Positions 1 to 6,657 of a DNA stretch of 13,284 nt are shown piece by piece. The stretch is from Oscillospiraceae bacterium (GTDB lineage Bacteria > Bacillota_A > Clostridia > Oscillospirales > CAG-272): contig SVRU01000077.1 in NCBI GenBank assembly GCA_015064665.1, positions 1 to 13,284 of the forward strand, written 5' to 3'. Position 1 is the stretch's first letter, and each line of letters starts with the position of its first letter. Made by a program: the position numbers and the translations under genes. The notes beneath the pieces were generated by a model. That model made no database searches and was not told the origin of the DNA. It saw only the letters and a program-made list of their open reading frames with translations.

Positions 1-2
1 GC

Positions 3-971
3 TCTCAGATTATGGCTGAGGAAACAAGCGGAAACGTAACAGTATATCTCTACGACAGCCAAGGTATGCCTATAGGTATGCAATACCACGGAGCAGATTA
101 TGCTACTGACGTATGGGATACTTATTGGTTTGAAAAGAACCAGCAGGGCGACGTTGTTGCAGTATATACCCATGCGGGAACAAAGCTTATATCTTATAAA
201 TATGACGCCTGGGGCAACACGACTACAACCTACCACAACGGCGGAGCATTAACCTCGGTAGCAAGCAACCCGTTCAAGTATAGAGGTTATTACTACGATG
301 CTGACCTTGGGCTTTACTATGTATCCAGCCGTTATTACGATTCGGTGATCGGTCGGTGGATTAATATGGATTCACAAGTAAATACTTCCTTGGGCGTTTT
401 AGGGTGCAATATGTTTGCTTATTGCCTAAGTAATCCAGTAAACAAAGTGGATTATGGTGGCAACAAACCGAGAGACCTCTTTGATACTATGGATGAAGCT
501 GCAAGAGATGCGGCCGAGTATCTGGGGGAATTAACATGGGAAAATACATGGGAGTATTCTACGGCGATCTATACTGTTAAAAAAACTGTAAAAACATATA
601 AAACTGTGAAAATAACACATAGATTTTTATGGTGGACATGGACTACAACATCAACAAAAGCAGTAAAAACTAAAGTGACAAAATATACCTATAAAACGGT
701 AAAAACAGACAAAAGCAACAGTTTTGTCAGTGTGCCTAAGGCACCTCTCTTTAAAAAAAGAGTTGCAGCACTCCATACACACCCCATGGGAAGTTCGGAA
801 GGTATTACTAGATTTTCTGACGGTGATAAGGAATGGGCTAATTATTATAAAATTCCATTATATGTACATGGTCCAAATGGAGAGCTTAGAAAATATAATC
901 CAGCAACAGGAGAAGATATTTTAATATGTTCAGATCTTCCAATATCACCTAAAACACCATGGTTGAAGTAA
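3..971 (+). CDS. RHS-repeat protein, C-terminal part, with DUF4329/JAB-like toxin tip (5' truncated by window edge)
   Basis: The frame is open to the left edge (codons from base 3, before the first ATG at 12), so this is the 3' end of a longer gene. Residue numbers count from the ATG at 12. Residues 8-150 are the RHS-associated core: YD-type repeats (YLYDSQG, YKYDAWGN) and the hallmark stretch around 'RGYYYDADLGLYYVSSRYYD' and 'IGRWINMD'. After the core, residues 157-300 change in composition and match what I know of DUF4329: 'FDTMDEAARDAA' at its start, E181, HTHP at 255-258, SDGD at 269-272, then 'IPLYVHGPNGELRKYNP'. HxHP, SxxD and the upstream Glu are the JAB/JAMM metal-site pattern. RHS proteins are large secreted or surface shells that deliver a variable C-terminal toxin; which molecule this tip attacks cannot be read from the sequence. 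A Lys/Thr-rich insert (189-233) interrupts the tip. The next gene starts only a few bases downstream and is a candidate immunity partner. The RHS assignment is sure; the DUF4329 call is fairly sure. Confidence 0.88.
   Translation, partial: SQIMAEETSGNVTVYLYDSQGMPIGMQYHGADYATDVWDTYWFEKNQQGDVVAVYTHAGTKLISYKYDAWGNTTTTYHNGGALTSVASNPFKYRGYYYDADLGLYYVSSRYYDSVIGRWINMDSQVNTSLGVLGCNMFAYCLSNPVNKVDYGGNKPRDLFDTMDEAARDAAEYLGELTWENTWEYSTAIYTVKKTVKTYKTVKITHRFLWWTWTTTSTKAVKTKVTKYTYKTVKTDKSNSFVSVPKAPLFKKRVAALHTHPMGSSEGITRFSDGDKEWANYYKIPLYVHGPNGELRKYNPATGEDILICSDLPISPKTPWLK
576..710 (+). repeat. Low-complexity Lys/Thr repeat inside the RHS toxin tip
   Basis: Residues 189-233 of the RHS protein (numbered from the ATG at 12) repeat K-T-V-K-like units, for example KKTVKTYKTVK, KAVKTKVTK and YKTVKTDK, with an aromatic knot (FLWWTW) in the middle. 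At DNA level the unit is an A-rich variant of aaaactgtaaaa. The alternating polar/non-polar pattern suggests paired beta strands with a strongly positive surface. It lies between the proposed catalytic Glu (181) and the HTHP motif (255-258), so it would project from the JAB-like fold. The function is unknown. Confidence 0.6.
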
Positions 972-974
972 GGA
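970..974 (+). promoter_or_regulatory. Ribosome binding site favouring the second ATG of the immunity gene
   Basis: AAGGA overlaps the RHS stop codon (TAA, 969-971). It leaves no spacer to the ATG at 975 but a normal 9-base spacer to the ATG at 984. This favours 984 as the real start and suggests translational coupling to the RHS gene. Confidence 0.45.
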
Positions 975-1379
975 ATGAAAATCATGAAAACAAAACTTAT
1001 TATTTTGTTTGTTCTATTCTTAGTCTTTATAGGAGGTTGGTTAAGCTTGTTATTCTTATTATATAGAACCGTTGAACCCAATCTGCCAAAAGGTGAAACA
1101 TTTTGTTTAACAAAATATCAATGGGAAATACAAACTTTTTCAACAGAACAAAGTGTTGGAGAGGTTGATAACAAAAATATTGCTATTAAAAAGGCAAAAT
1201 CGTTATGGTTGGAAAAATATAGCGTTGAAATTCCTGAGAAAAAAATTAAAGTTGCCTATGATACAAAAGAAGAATGTTGGCATGTTTATGGCACGCTGTC
1301 ACCGAATGCGCTTGGTGGTGTTTTGCATGCAATAATTCGAAAAAATGGTGATTTGCTTGCTATTTGGATTGACGACTAA
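975..1379 (+). CDS. Membrane-anchored candidate immunity protein, NTF2-fold-like (Imm-NTF2 type)
   Basis: The protein is up to 134 residues. Residues 7-30 form one hydrophobic helix preceded by Lys residues, predicting N-terminus inside and the remaining ~100 residues outside. There is no lipobox cysteine. Residues 64-134 carry the pattern I associate with NTF2-fold immunity proteins: 'NKNIAIKKAKSLWLEKY', 'CWHVYGTL', 'GGVLHAIIRKNGDLLAIW'. Position directly behind a polymorphic-toxin tip is the classic immunity slot, and the shared A+T-rich composition supports a co-transferred pair. Start choice: AAGGA (970-974) abuts the ATG at 975 with no spacing but stands 9 bases before an in-frame ATG at 984, so the true start may be 984 (131 residues). 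An external-facing immunity domain suggests the toxin is neutralised outside the membrane (inference). A terminator follows at 1521. The family match is from pattern memory only. Confidence 0.62.
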   Translation: MKIMKTKLIILFVLFLVFIGGWLSLLFLLYRTVEPNLPKGETFCLTKYQWEIQTFSTEQSVGEVDNKNIAIKKAKSLWLEKYSVEIPEKKIKVAYDTKEECWHVYGTLSPNALGGVLHAIIRKNGDLLAIWIDD

Positions 1380-1520
1380 TTGATTTGTCGTTGCAAGTAT
1401 CGTTTTTGGTTATCCAATCACAGACTTATCAGGTGTATTTCTAAAACCTTCAATGGTTTGGTTTTATCTCAACAACCTGCCTTTTGTTAGGACGTTTTTA
1501 ACAGCAACAAAAAATTCAAG

Positions 1521-1562
1521 GCGGAGATATTGAAATTCAGTATCTCCGCTTCTTTCTTTTTG
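1521..1562 (+). terminator. Rho-independent terminator after the RHS/immunity pair
   Basis: A perfect 9-base-pair stem, GCGGAGATA (1521-1529) with TATCTCCGC (1541-1549), has an 11-base loop and a following T-rich tract TTCTTTCTTTTT. An A-rich stretch just upstream (1506-1514) could pair with part of the T tract, so it may also work weakly on the opposite strand. It separates the toxin/immunity pair from the downstream operon. Between the immunity stop (1379) and this stem I see no gene and only short, weak inverted repeats. Confidence 0.85.
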
Positions 1563-1593
1563 GTTGTGCGGTAACGTTTTTTGCTTCATCACC

Positions 1594-1622
1594 TTGACAA
1601 TATACTTAATTTAGTATATAAT
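1594..1622 (+). promoter_or_regulatory. Consensus sigma-A type promoter of the downstream operon
   Basis: TTGACA at 1594-1599 and TATAAT at 1617-1622 are separated by exactly 17 bases, a perfect match to the vegetative promoter consensus. Transcription should begin near 1629, leaving a leader of about 30 bases before the ATG at 1660, with the ribosome site AGGAGA at 1644-1649. No other promoter of this quality was found by eye in the next 11.6 kb, so it may drive the whole gene run. Confidence 0.85.
1600..1619. promoter_or_regulatory. Inverted repeat overlapping spacer and -10 box (possible operator)
   Basis: ATATACT (1600-1606) and AGTATAT (1613-1619) are perfect inverted copies separated by 6 bases. 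They cover the promoter spacer and run into the -10 hexamer. The placement suits a repressor site, but the repeat is A+T only apart from one C/G pair and could be chance. Confidence 0.3.
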
Positions 1623-1659
1623 ATTATAGTTAATAAATATTTTAGGAGATACGAAATAT

Positions 1660-2481
1660 ATGAAGGATAAAATTTCACTTGCGGGTGATCTCGGAAGCGG
1701 AAAAAGCACCGTGTCGGATATTCTCATTGACCGACTTGGCGCAGAGTACTATTCCACGGGCGCAATAGTCCGCTCGATTGCCCAAAAGCACGGAATGAGC
1801 GTTGTTGAGCTTAACGTTTATATGGAAACTCATCCCGAAATCGACCATGAGATTGATGACGGACTCAAGGCGCTCTCTGACGTGGACAAGCTCCTCATCA
1901 TCGATTCAAGAATGGCGTGGCACTTCACCGCGGGAACGTTTAAGGTGTATCTTTCGGTCGATGCCGAAACCAGCGCGCTTCGTATAATGAGCGCGAACAG
2001 AGTAGGTGAGCATTCCGCAACTCTTGAGGAAACGGTGAAGCAAACCAAGGCGCGCCGCGAAAGCGAAAAAAAGAGGTATCTTACTCAGTACGGAGTTGAT
2101 ATAAAGGACCTTTCAAATTATTCGCTCATAATAGACACCTCAAACGCAACGCCCGAAGAGGTTGCCGATAAGCTGATAGAAGCCTTTGAGGATTGGAAAA
2201 AGGATAAAGATAAAAAAGCGGCGTACGTTTGCCCCGAAAGGCTTTACTATCCCGATGATTCTGCCGACGGCGAAAAGGTGGGCGAGCTTTCTGCCCGTCT
2301 TGAATCGGGCGAGGCTGTTCCCGAGGTTACGGTTATTGAAAAGGATGGGGATTTTTATCTTGAATCCGGACTTGAGTCGGCTCTCGCGTATTCCTTCAAT
2401 ATGCAGACCTTTATACCTGTTCGCCTCACCGACGGTGACGTTGACGGCAAAAAATACGTTAAGATGAAAAATTCACTTTAA
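1660..2481 (+). CDS. Archaeal-type cytidylate-kinase-like P-loop protein with extra C-terminal domain
   Basis: The 273-residue protein has Walker A GDLGSGKST at 9-17, 'YYSTGAIVRSIAQKHGMS' at 30-47, 'THPEIDHEID' at 58-67, DSRMAWHF at 82-89, and a lid-like stretch 'RRESEKKRYLTQYGVDIKDL' at 132-151 followed by 'YSLIIDTS'. This order matches the short archaeal-type cytidylate kinases (ATP + CMP to ADP + CDP) rather than the classic bacterial Cmk. The kinase part ends near 180. A Lys/Asp-rich linker (180-187) leads to about 85 more residues, absent from ordinary kinases of this family, with a degenerate ParB/sulfiredoxin-like pattern (188-256). Whether it phosphorylates CMP or senses nucleotides is open. 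AGGAGA at 1644-1649, 10 bases before the ATG, supports the start. It is the first gene behind the strong promoter and lies 14 bases before argS. Confidence 0.82.
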   Translation: MKDKISLAGDLGSGKSTVSDILIDRLGAEYYSTGAIVRSIAQKHGMSVVELNVYMETHPEIDHEIDDGLKALSDVDKLLIIDSRMAWHFTAGTFKVYLSVDAETSALRIMSANRVGEHSATLEETVKQTKARRESEKKRYLTQYGVDIKDLSNYSLIIDTSNATPEEVADKLIEAFEDWKKDKDKKAAYVCPERLYYPDDSADGEKVGELSARLESGEAVPEVTVIEKDGDFYLESGLESALAYSFNMQTFIPVRLTDGDVDGKKYVKMKNSL

Positions 2482-2495
2482 GCTAGGAGAACAAA

Positions 2496-4259
2496 ATGCT
2501 TGTATTAAAAAGAAAAACGGCAGAGATGCTTGCATCCTGCGTAGCTGATAAATTCGGTGAAAATCTTCTTACGGCAGACGAGATTTTCTCAATGCTTGAA
2601 TATCCGCCGGATAAAAATATGGGAGATATCGCGCTCCCTTGCTTCAGACTTTCGAAAACTCTGCGCCGTTCTCCCATTCAGATTGCGGAAACGCTTCGCG
2701 AAGCGGTTGATTTTGCGGAATTTTCCGAGGTGTCGGCAGTAGGCGGTTATCTCAATTTCAAAATCAGCATCAGCGACTTTGCAAAGAGGGTAGTGTCCGA
2801 TATATCTGAGCTTGGCGGTAAATACGGCTCGCCCATGTGCGGCGAAGGGAAGACGGTGGTTCTCGACTATTCCTCGCCTAACGTTGCAAAGCCCTTCCAC
2901 ATCGGCCACCTCGGTACAACCGTTATCGGCCATTCCTTAAAGCTTCTTCACGAGTTTGCTGGCTACAAGTGCGTCGGCATCAACTATCTCGGCGACTGGG
3001 GTACGCAGTTCGGCAAGCTTATCGTAGCCTATAAAAAATGGGGTGACGAAAAAACGGTTACCGACGGCGGCGTCGACGAGCTCGTAAAGCTTTACGTCAG
3101 AATAAATAACGAAATAAAGGCAGAAGAGGATGAAAGCGTTGCAGGTCTTTCAGAAGAGGAAGCGGCAGCGAAAAAGCACTCGGCTCTTGCAGACGAATCC
3201 CGCGCTGAGTTTTCTAAGCTTGAGCACGGAGATGAAGAAAATCTTAAGCTCTGGCGTTGGTTCGTTGACGTCAGCCTTGAGGAGTACAACAAGACCTACA
3301 AGCTTCTCGGCATAGATTTCGACAGCTATAAGGGCGAGTCCTTCTACACCGACAAAATGCCCGCGCAGGTTGAAAAGCTTCGCAATATGGGACTTCTTGA
3401 AATTGACGACGGCGCGTCAATCGTAAATCTTGAAAAATGGAATATGCCTGTATGTCTTATACTTAAGCGCGACGGCTCGACTCTCTATCCCACAAGAGAT
3501 ATTGCGGCGGCAGTATACCGCAAGGGTGAATATGATTTTGACAAAGCCATTTACGTAACGAGTGCGGCTCAGTCGCTTCACTTTGCTCAGTGGTTCAAGG
3601 TCGTTGAGCTTATGGGCTACGATTGGTATGATAAGCTCGTTCACGTGCCCTACGGAACGGTCAGCATAAACGGAGCAAAGCTCGCAACGCGTACGGGTAA
3701 CGTAATACTTCTTAAGGATTTGTTTGACGAGGCTATAAACCGCGTTTACAGCATAGCCAAAGAAAAGCATCCCGATGATGAGGAATGCCGCGCAATTGCC
3801 GAGAAGGTTGGCGTCGGAGCTGTGATATTCTACTATCTTTCAAACAACCGTATGAGAGATATTAATTTCGTTATGGAGGAGGCTCTTTCCTTTGACGGAA
3901 ACACAGGACCCTACGTTCAGTACACCTACGCAAGAGCGTCTTCGATTCTTGAAAAGGCGGATTGCATAGGCGAGATGACCGACGCGGAATTGACCGCGCC
4001 CGAAGCAAATCTTGCGAAAACTCTTGCCGTTTTCCCCGAGCGTATAATAAGCGCTATCAACGATTACGAGCCCAGCGTGGTGACGAGATATATTCTCGAC
4101 CTTGCGGCAGATTTCAACTATTTTTATCACGAATGCAAGATTCTTAACTGCGAGGATTCCGAGCAGAAAAAGAACAGAATTGCGCTCACCGCCGCAACGA
4201 AGCAGGTGCTTGGAACGGCTCTTCATTTAATTTGTATGCAGAGCCCCGAAAAAATCTAA
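2496..4259 (+). CDS. argS: Arginyl-tRNA synthetase
   Basis: This cytoplasmic class I synthetase charges tRNA-Arg with arginine using ATP. At 587 residues it is close to the usual full length. Residues 1-110 are the N-terminal ArgS additional domain ('NMGDIALPCFRLSKTLRRSP' at 41-60). The class I signature HIGH is at 135-138 within 'SPNVAKPFHIGHLG'. 'YLGDWGTQFGKL' (164-175) and 'LYPTRDIAAAVYR' (330-342) are typical ArgS blocks. The KMSKS-equivalent loop reads KLATRTGNV at 395-403, where many bacterial enzymes have KMSTRKGNV. The DALR anticodon-binding domain fills the C-terminus ('SFDGNTGPYVQYTYARASSI' region onward). AGGAG at 2485-2489 lies 6 bases before the ATG and fixes the start. It is 14 bases after the kinase-like gene and 24 before the yebC-family gene, consistent with one transcript. 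Confidence 0.97.
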   Translation: MLVLKRKTAEMLASCVADKFGENLLTADEIFSMLEYPPDKNMGDIALPCFRLSKTLRRSPIQIAETLREAVDFAEFSEVSAVGGYLNFKISISDFAKRVVSDISELGGKYGSPMCGEGKTVVLDYSSPNVAKPFHIGHLGTTVIGHSLKLLHEFAGYKCVGINYLGDWGTQFGKLIVAYKKWGDEKTVTDGGVDELVKLYVRINNEIKAEEDESVAGLSEEEAAAKKHSALADESRAEFSKLEHGDEENLKLWRWFVDVSLEEYNKTYKLLGIDFDSYKGESFYTDKMPAQVEKLRNMGLLEIDDGASIVNLEKWNMPVCLILKRDGSTLYPTRDIAAAVYRKGEYDFDKAIYVTSAAQSLHFAQWFKVVELMGYDWYDKLVHVPYGTVSINGAKLATRTGNVILLKDLFDEAINRVYSIAKEKHPDDEECRAIAEKVGVGAVIFYYLSNNRMRDINFVMEEALSFDGNTGPYVQYTYARASSILEKADCIGEMTDAELTAPEANLAKTLAVFPERIISAINDYEPSVVTRYILDLAADFNYFYHECKILNCEDSEQKKNRIALTAATKQVLGTALHLICMQSPEKI

Positions 4260-4283
4260 TCTTAGAAATACGAGGTAATAATT

Positions 4284-5009
4284 ATGTCAGGACATTCAAA
4301 GTGGAATAACATCAAACACAAAAAGGAAAAATCAGACGCCGCAAAGGCTAAGATATTTACGAAAATAGGCAAGGAAATGGCGGTTGCAATCAAGGCGGGC
4401 GGTCCCGACCCGAATAACAACTCGAAGCTCCGTGATCTTATTGCCAAGGCAAAGGCAAACAACGTGCCTAACGACAATATTCAGCGCACAATTAAAAAAT
4501 TCACCGATAACAGTGATATTAATTACGAGGAAATAACCTACGAGGGCTACGGTCCGTCGGGCGTTGCCATTATCGTTGAAACCTCGACCGACAACCGTAA
4601 CAGAACGGCAGGAAACGTTCGCGCGTGGTTCTCAAAATACGGCGGAAATCTCGGTCAGAACGGATGCGTCGGATATCTCTTCGAGGAGAAGGGCGTTATC
4701 ACCATCGTTGACGAGGATGACGAAATAGACGAGGATAAAATAATGGAGGATGCGCTTGAATCGGGCGCTGAGGACATCAGAGGTGACGAGGGCGAATATA
4801 AGATTTATACCGCTCCCTCGGATTTGGATTCCGTGCGCGACGCCGTAATTGCGCTTGGATATAAGATAGAAACCGCCGATCTTGCCAAGGTTCCGTCAAC
4901 CTACGTTGAGCTTACAAGCGAAGAGGACATTGAAAATATGGAAAAAATGCTTGATAAATTCAACGAGGATGATGACGTTAACGCGGTATTTACAAACTGG
5001 GATAACTAA
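4284..5009 (+). CDS. yebC: YebC/PmpR (TACO1) family protein
   Basis: The 241-residue protein starts with the family signature 'MSGHSKWNNIKHKKEKSDAA', followed by 'FTKIGKEMAVAIKAGGPDP', 'NNVPNDNIQRTIKK', 'YEGYGPSGVAIIVE' and 'TAGNVRAWFSKYGGNLG'. Length and order match full YebC proteins. The family was long annotated as transcription regulators; more recent studies of bacterial and mitochondrial (TACO1) members point to a role on the ribosome, easing translation of proline-rich stretches. The place directly behind argS suits a translation role. GAGGT at 4272-4276, 7 bases before the ATG, supports the start. A very acidic stretch (about residues 139-150) is normal for the family. The next gene begins 3 bases after the stop. 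Confidence 0.96.
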   Translation: MSGHSKWNNIKHKKEKSDAAKAKIFTKIGKEMAVAIKAGGPDPNNNSKLRDLIAKAKANNVPNDNIQRTIKKFTDNSDINYEEITYEGYGPSGVAIIVETSTDNRNRTAGNVRAWFSKYGGNLGQNGCVGYLFEEKGVITIVDEDDEIDEDKIMEDALESGAEDIRGDEGEYKIYTAPSDLDSVRDAVIALGYKIETADLAKVPSTYVELTSEEDIENMEKMLDKFNEDDDVNAVFTNWDN

Positions 5010-5012
5010 GAT

Positions 5013-5372
5013 ATGGAACGGCTTGAAAAAAGGAGAAGACTTTTTTTCACGGTTGCGATAGCTTCGGTCGTTTTTGGGGCTTTGTCAATTGCGGGAATAA
5101 TCTTTTCCATACTTAAGCTTTGGTATTTTCCCATGGCTCTGTGCATAGCAATAACTGCACACGGTTTTTACGGCTCGCCCTTTTATTTTATCGCGTATTC
5201 AAATCTTGGACGCAGCAAAATAATTCTCGCCGAAATAGAGAGGGGAGAGTCGGATATCGGGAAAATAGCGAAAAACGCGGGCATTACCGAAGAATTTGCT
5301 TCGGAGCTGCTTATGCGCTGCAGGGCGAGCGGCTATATTGACGACGACTCTTCGGAAAACGGCAAAATATAA
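5013..5372 (+). CDS. Small two-helix membrane protein with helix-turn-helix-like cytoplasmic tail, family unrecognised
   Basis: I do not recognise this 119-residue protein. A basic N-terminus (EKRRR) is followed by two hydrophobic helices at about 11-33 and 36-62, giving a hairpin with both ends in the cytoplasm. Residues 67-112 are soluble and helical ('RSKIILAEIERGESDIGKIAKNAGITEEFASELLMRCRASGYIDDD' region) with the rhythm of a winged helix-turn-helix: an IA..AGIT turn, then a helix ending in GYIDD. Its ATG follows the yebC stop by 3 bases with only a weak ribosome site, implying translational coupling. It is 16 bases before the SPFH gene, so it may belong to the membrane-stress cassette that follows. 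The A+T/G+C texture and codon use resemble its neighbours. The tail could instead be a protein-protein domain that merely resembles DNA-binding folds. Confidence 0.75.
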   Translation: MERLEKRRRLFFTVAIASVVFGALSIAGIIFSILKLWYFPMALCIAITAHGFYGSPFYFIAYSNLGRSKIILAEIERGESDIGKIAKNAGITEEFASELLMRCRASGYIDDDSSENGKI

Positions 5373-5388
5373 ATAAAGGAGAACTGTA

Positions 5389-6654
5389 ATGGGTATAATT
5401 AAGGCTACTTTTAACGCTATCGGCGGAAACCTTGCTGATTCATGGCTTGAGGTTCTTGAAGCCGACGAAATGAGCGACACCACCGTTTTTACAAAGGCGG
5501 TTGCCGTAAGACGCGGCGAGCGCAGAAACAATAACAAGCGCGGCTCGAGTGACGTAATATCGAACGGCTCGGTAATTCACGTATATCCAAATCAGTTTAT
5601 GATACTTACCGAGGGTGGAAAAATTATAGATTACACCGCTGAAGAGGGGTATTATAAGGTTGACAACTCGTCAGCGCCCTCGCTTTTTAACGGTCAGTTC
5701 GGCGAGGCGCTTGCCGACGCGTTCAGAAGAATTAAGTTCTCGGGAACACCCTCTTACGCTCAGAAGGCGTATTTTATAAACCTTCAAGAGATAAAGGGTA
5801 TCAAGTTCGGTACGAGAACTCCCGTAAATTATTTTGACAATTTTTATAATTCCGAGCTCTTTTTGAGAGCTCACGGTAACTATTCGATAAAGGTTACCGA
5901 CCCTATAAAGTTTTACAGCGAGGTAATTCCGAAAAACGCCGAAAGAGTAGATATAAATCAGATAAACGAGCAATATCTTTCGGAATTTCTTGAAGCTCTC
6001 AGTGCGGCTATCAACAATATGTCGGCTGACGGAATACGCATATCCTACGTAGCCGGAAAATCAAGAGAGCTTTCAAAATATATGGCAACAGAGCTCGATG
6101 AGGATTGGAAGAATACCCGCGGCTTTGAGATTCAGTCGGTCGGTATTGCAAGCGTTTCGTATGACGAGGATTCTAAAGAGCTTATCAATATGCGTAACAA
6201 GGGCGCAATGCTCGGTGATGCCGCAGTACGCGAGGGCTACGTTCAAGGCTCGGTTGCCCGCGGCTTCGAAGCGGCAGGCTCTAATTCTGCGGGTGCGTCT
6301 CAGGCATTCGTAGGAATGGGCATGGGAATGGGATCCGGCGGCGGCTTTATGGCGTCCGCAAGTGAAACCAACCGTCGCCAGATGGAAATTGAAAGAGAAA
6401 AAGCAGAGTCGAAAAAGGACTCGTGGCATTGTGCCTGCGGAAACGAGGCTGAGGGTAAGTTCTGCTCGAATTGCGGAGTGAAAAAGCCCGCGCCGGTGGG
6501 TTCATGGACCTGCTCGTGCGGCAATGTTGCCACAGGCAAATTCTGCTCGGAGTGCGGTGCTAAAGCTCCCGAAGCCGAATGGTTCTGCTCCGATTGCGGC
6601 GCAAAGAATGAAGCCGGTGCCAGATTCTGCTCAAATTGCGGAAAGAAGAAATAA
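5389..6654 (+). CDS. SPFH/Band-7 (YdjI-like, 'virion core protein'-type) protein with three C-terminal zinc ribbons
   Basis: The 421-residue protein starts with 'MGIIKATFNAIGGNLADSWLE', typical of the YdjI-like SPFH group. The SPFH body runs roughly 20-270, with 'VIHVYPNQFMILTEGGKIID' (62-81) and 'LRAHGNYSIKVTDP' (159-172). A Gly/Met-rich linker (MGMGMGSGGG, 310-319) and a charged helix (329-344) lead to three zinc ribbons: C348-C350/C359-C362, C375-C377/C386-C389 and C400-C403/C414-C417. There is no membrane helix, so it probably docks on the inner face of the membrane, perhaps through the partners encoded next door. In B. subtilis, YdjI acts with YdjG, YdjH and PspA in envelope stress; YdjI is about 100 residues shorter, so the extra ribbons stand out. 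AAGGAGA at 5376-5382 precedes the ATG by 6 bases. Confidence 0.9.
   Translation: MGIIKATFNAIGGNLADSWLEVLEADEMSDTTVFTKAVAVRRGERRNNNKRGSSDVISNGSVIHVYPNQFMILTEGGKIIDYTAEEGYYKVDNSSAPSLFNGQFGEALADAFRRIKFSGTPSYAQKAYFINLQEIKGIKFGTRTPVNYFDNFYNSELFLRAHGNYSIKVTDPIKFYSEVIPKNAERVDINQINEQYLSEFLEALSAAINNMSADGIRISYVAGKSRELSKYMATELDEDWKNTRGFEIQSVGIASVSYDEDSKELINMRNKGAMLGDAAVREGYVQGSVARGFEAAGSNSAGASQAFVGMGMGMGSGGGFMASASETNRRQMEIEREKAESKKDSWHCACGNEAEGKFCSNCGVKKPAPVGSWTCSCGNVATGKFCSECGAKAPEAEWFCSDCGAKNEAGARFCSNCGKKK
6430..6639 (+). repeat. Tandem triple zinc-ribbon repeat
   Basis: Three related copies code for C-x(1-2)-C(G) ... (K/R)FCS-x-CG units at residues 348-362, 375-389 and 400-417 of the SPFH protein. 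Copies one and two share the C-x-C-G-N-x-A-x-GKFCS pattern and are closest to each other, suggesting a recent duplication. Copy three has the standard C-x2-C spacing. Confidence 0.85.
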
Positions 6655-6657
6655 TAT

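Noticed and set aside
1443..1490. Short inverted repeats (AAAACC/GGTTTT, AACAA/TTGTT) after the immunity gene
   Set aside because: Stems of 5-6 A+T-rich pairs without a T tract; too weak for a terminator or structured RNA.
5834..5850. TTGACA followed by TATAAT inside the SPFH gene
   Set aside because: The spacer is only 5 bases, far from the 16-18 needed, so it is not a promoter.
5854..5872. Hairpin GAGCTCT / AGAGCTC inside the SPFH gene
   Set aside because: A 7-base stem within conserved coding sequence and no T tract; likely due to codon choice.
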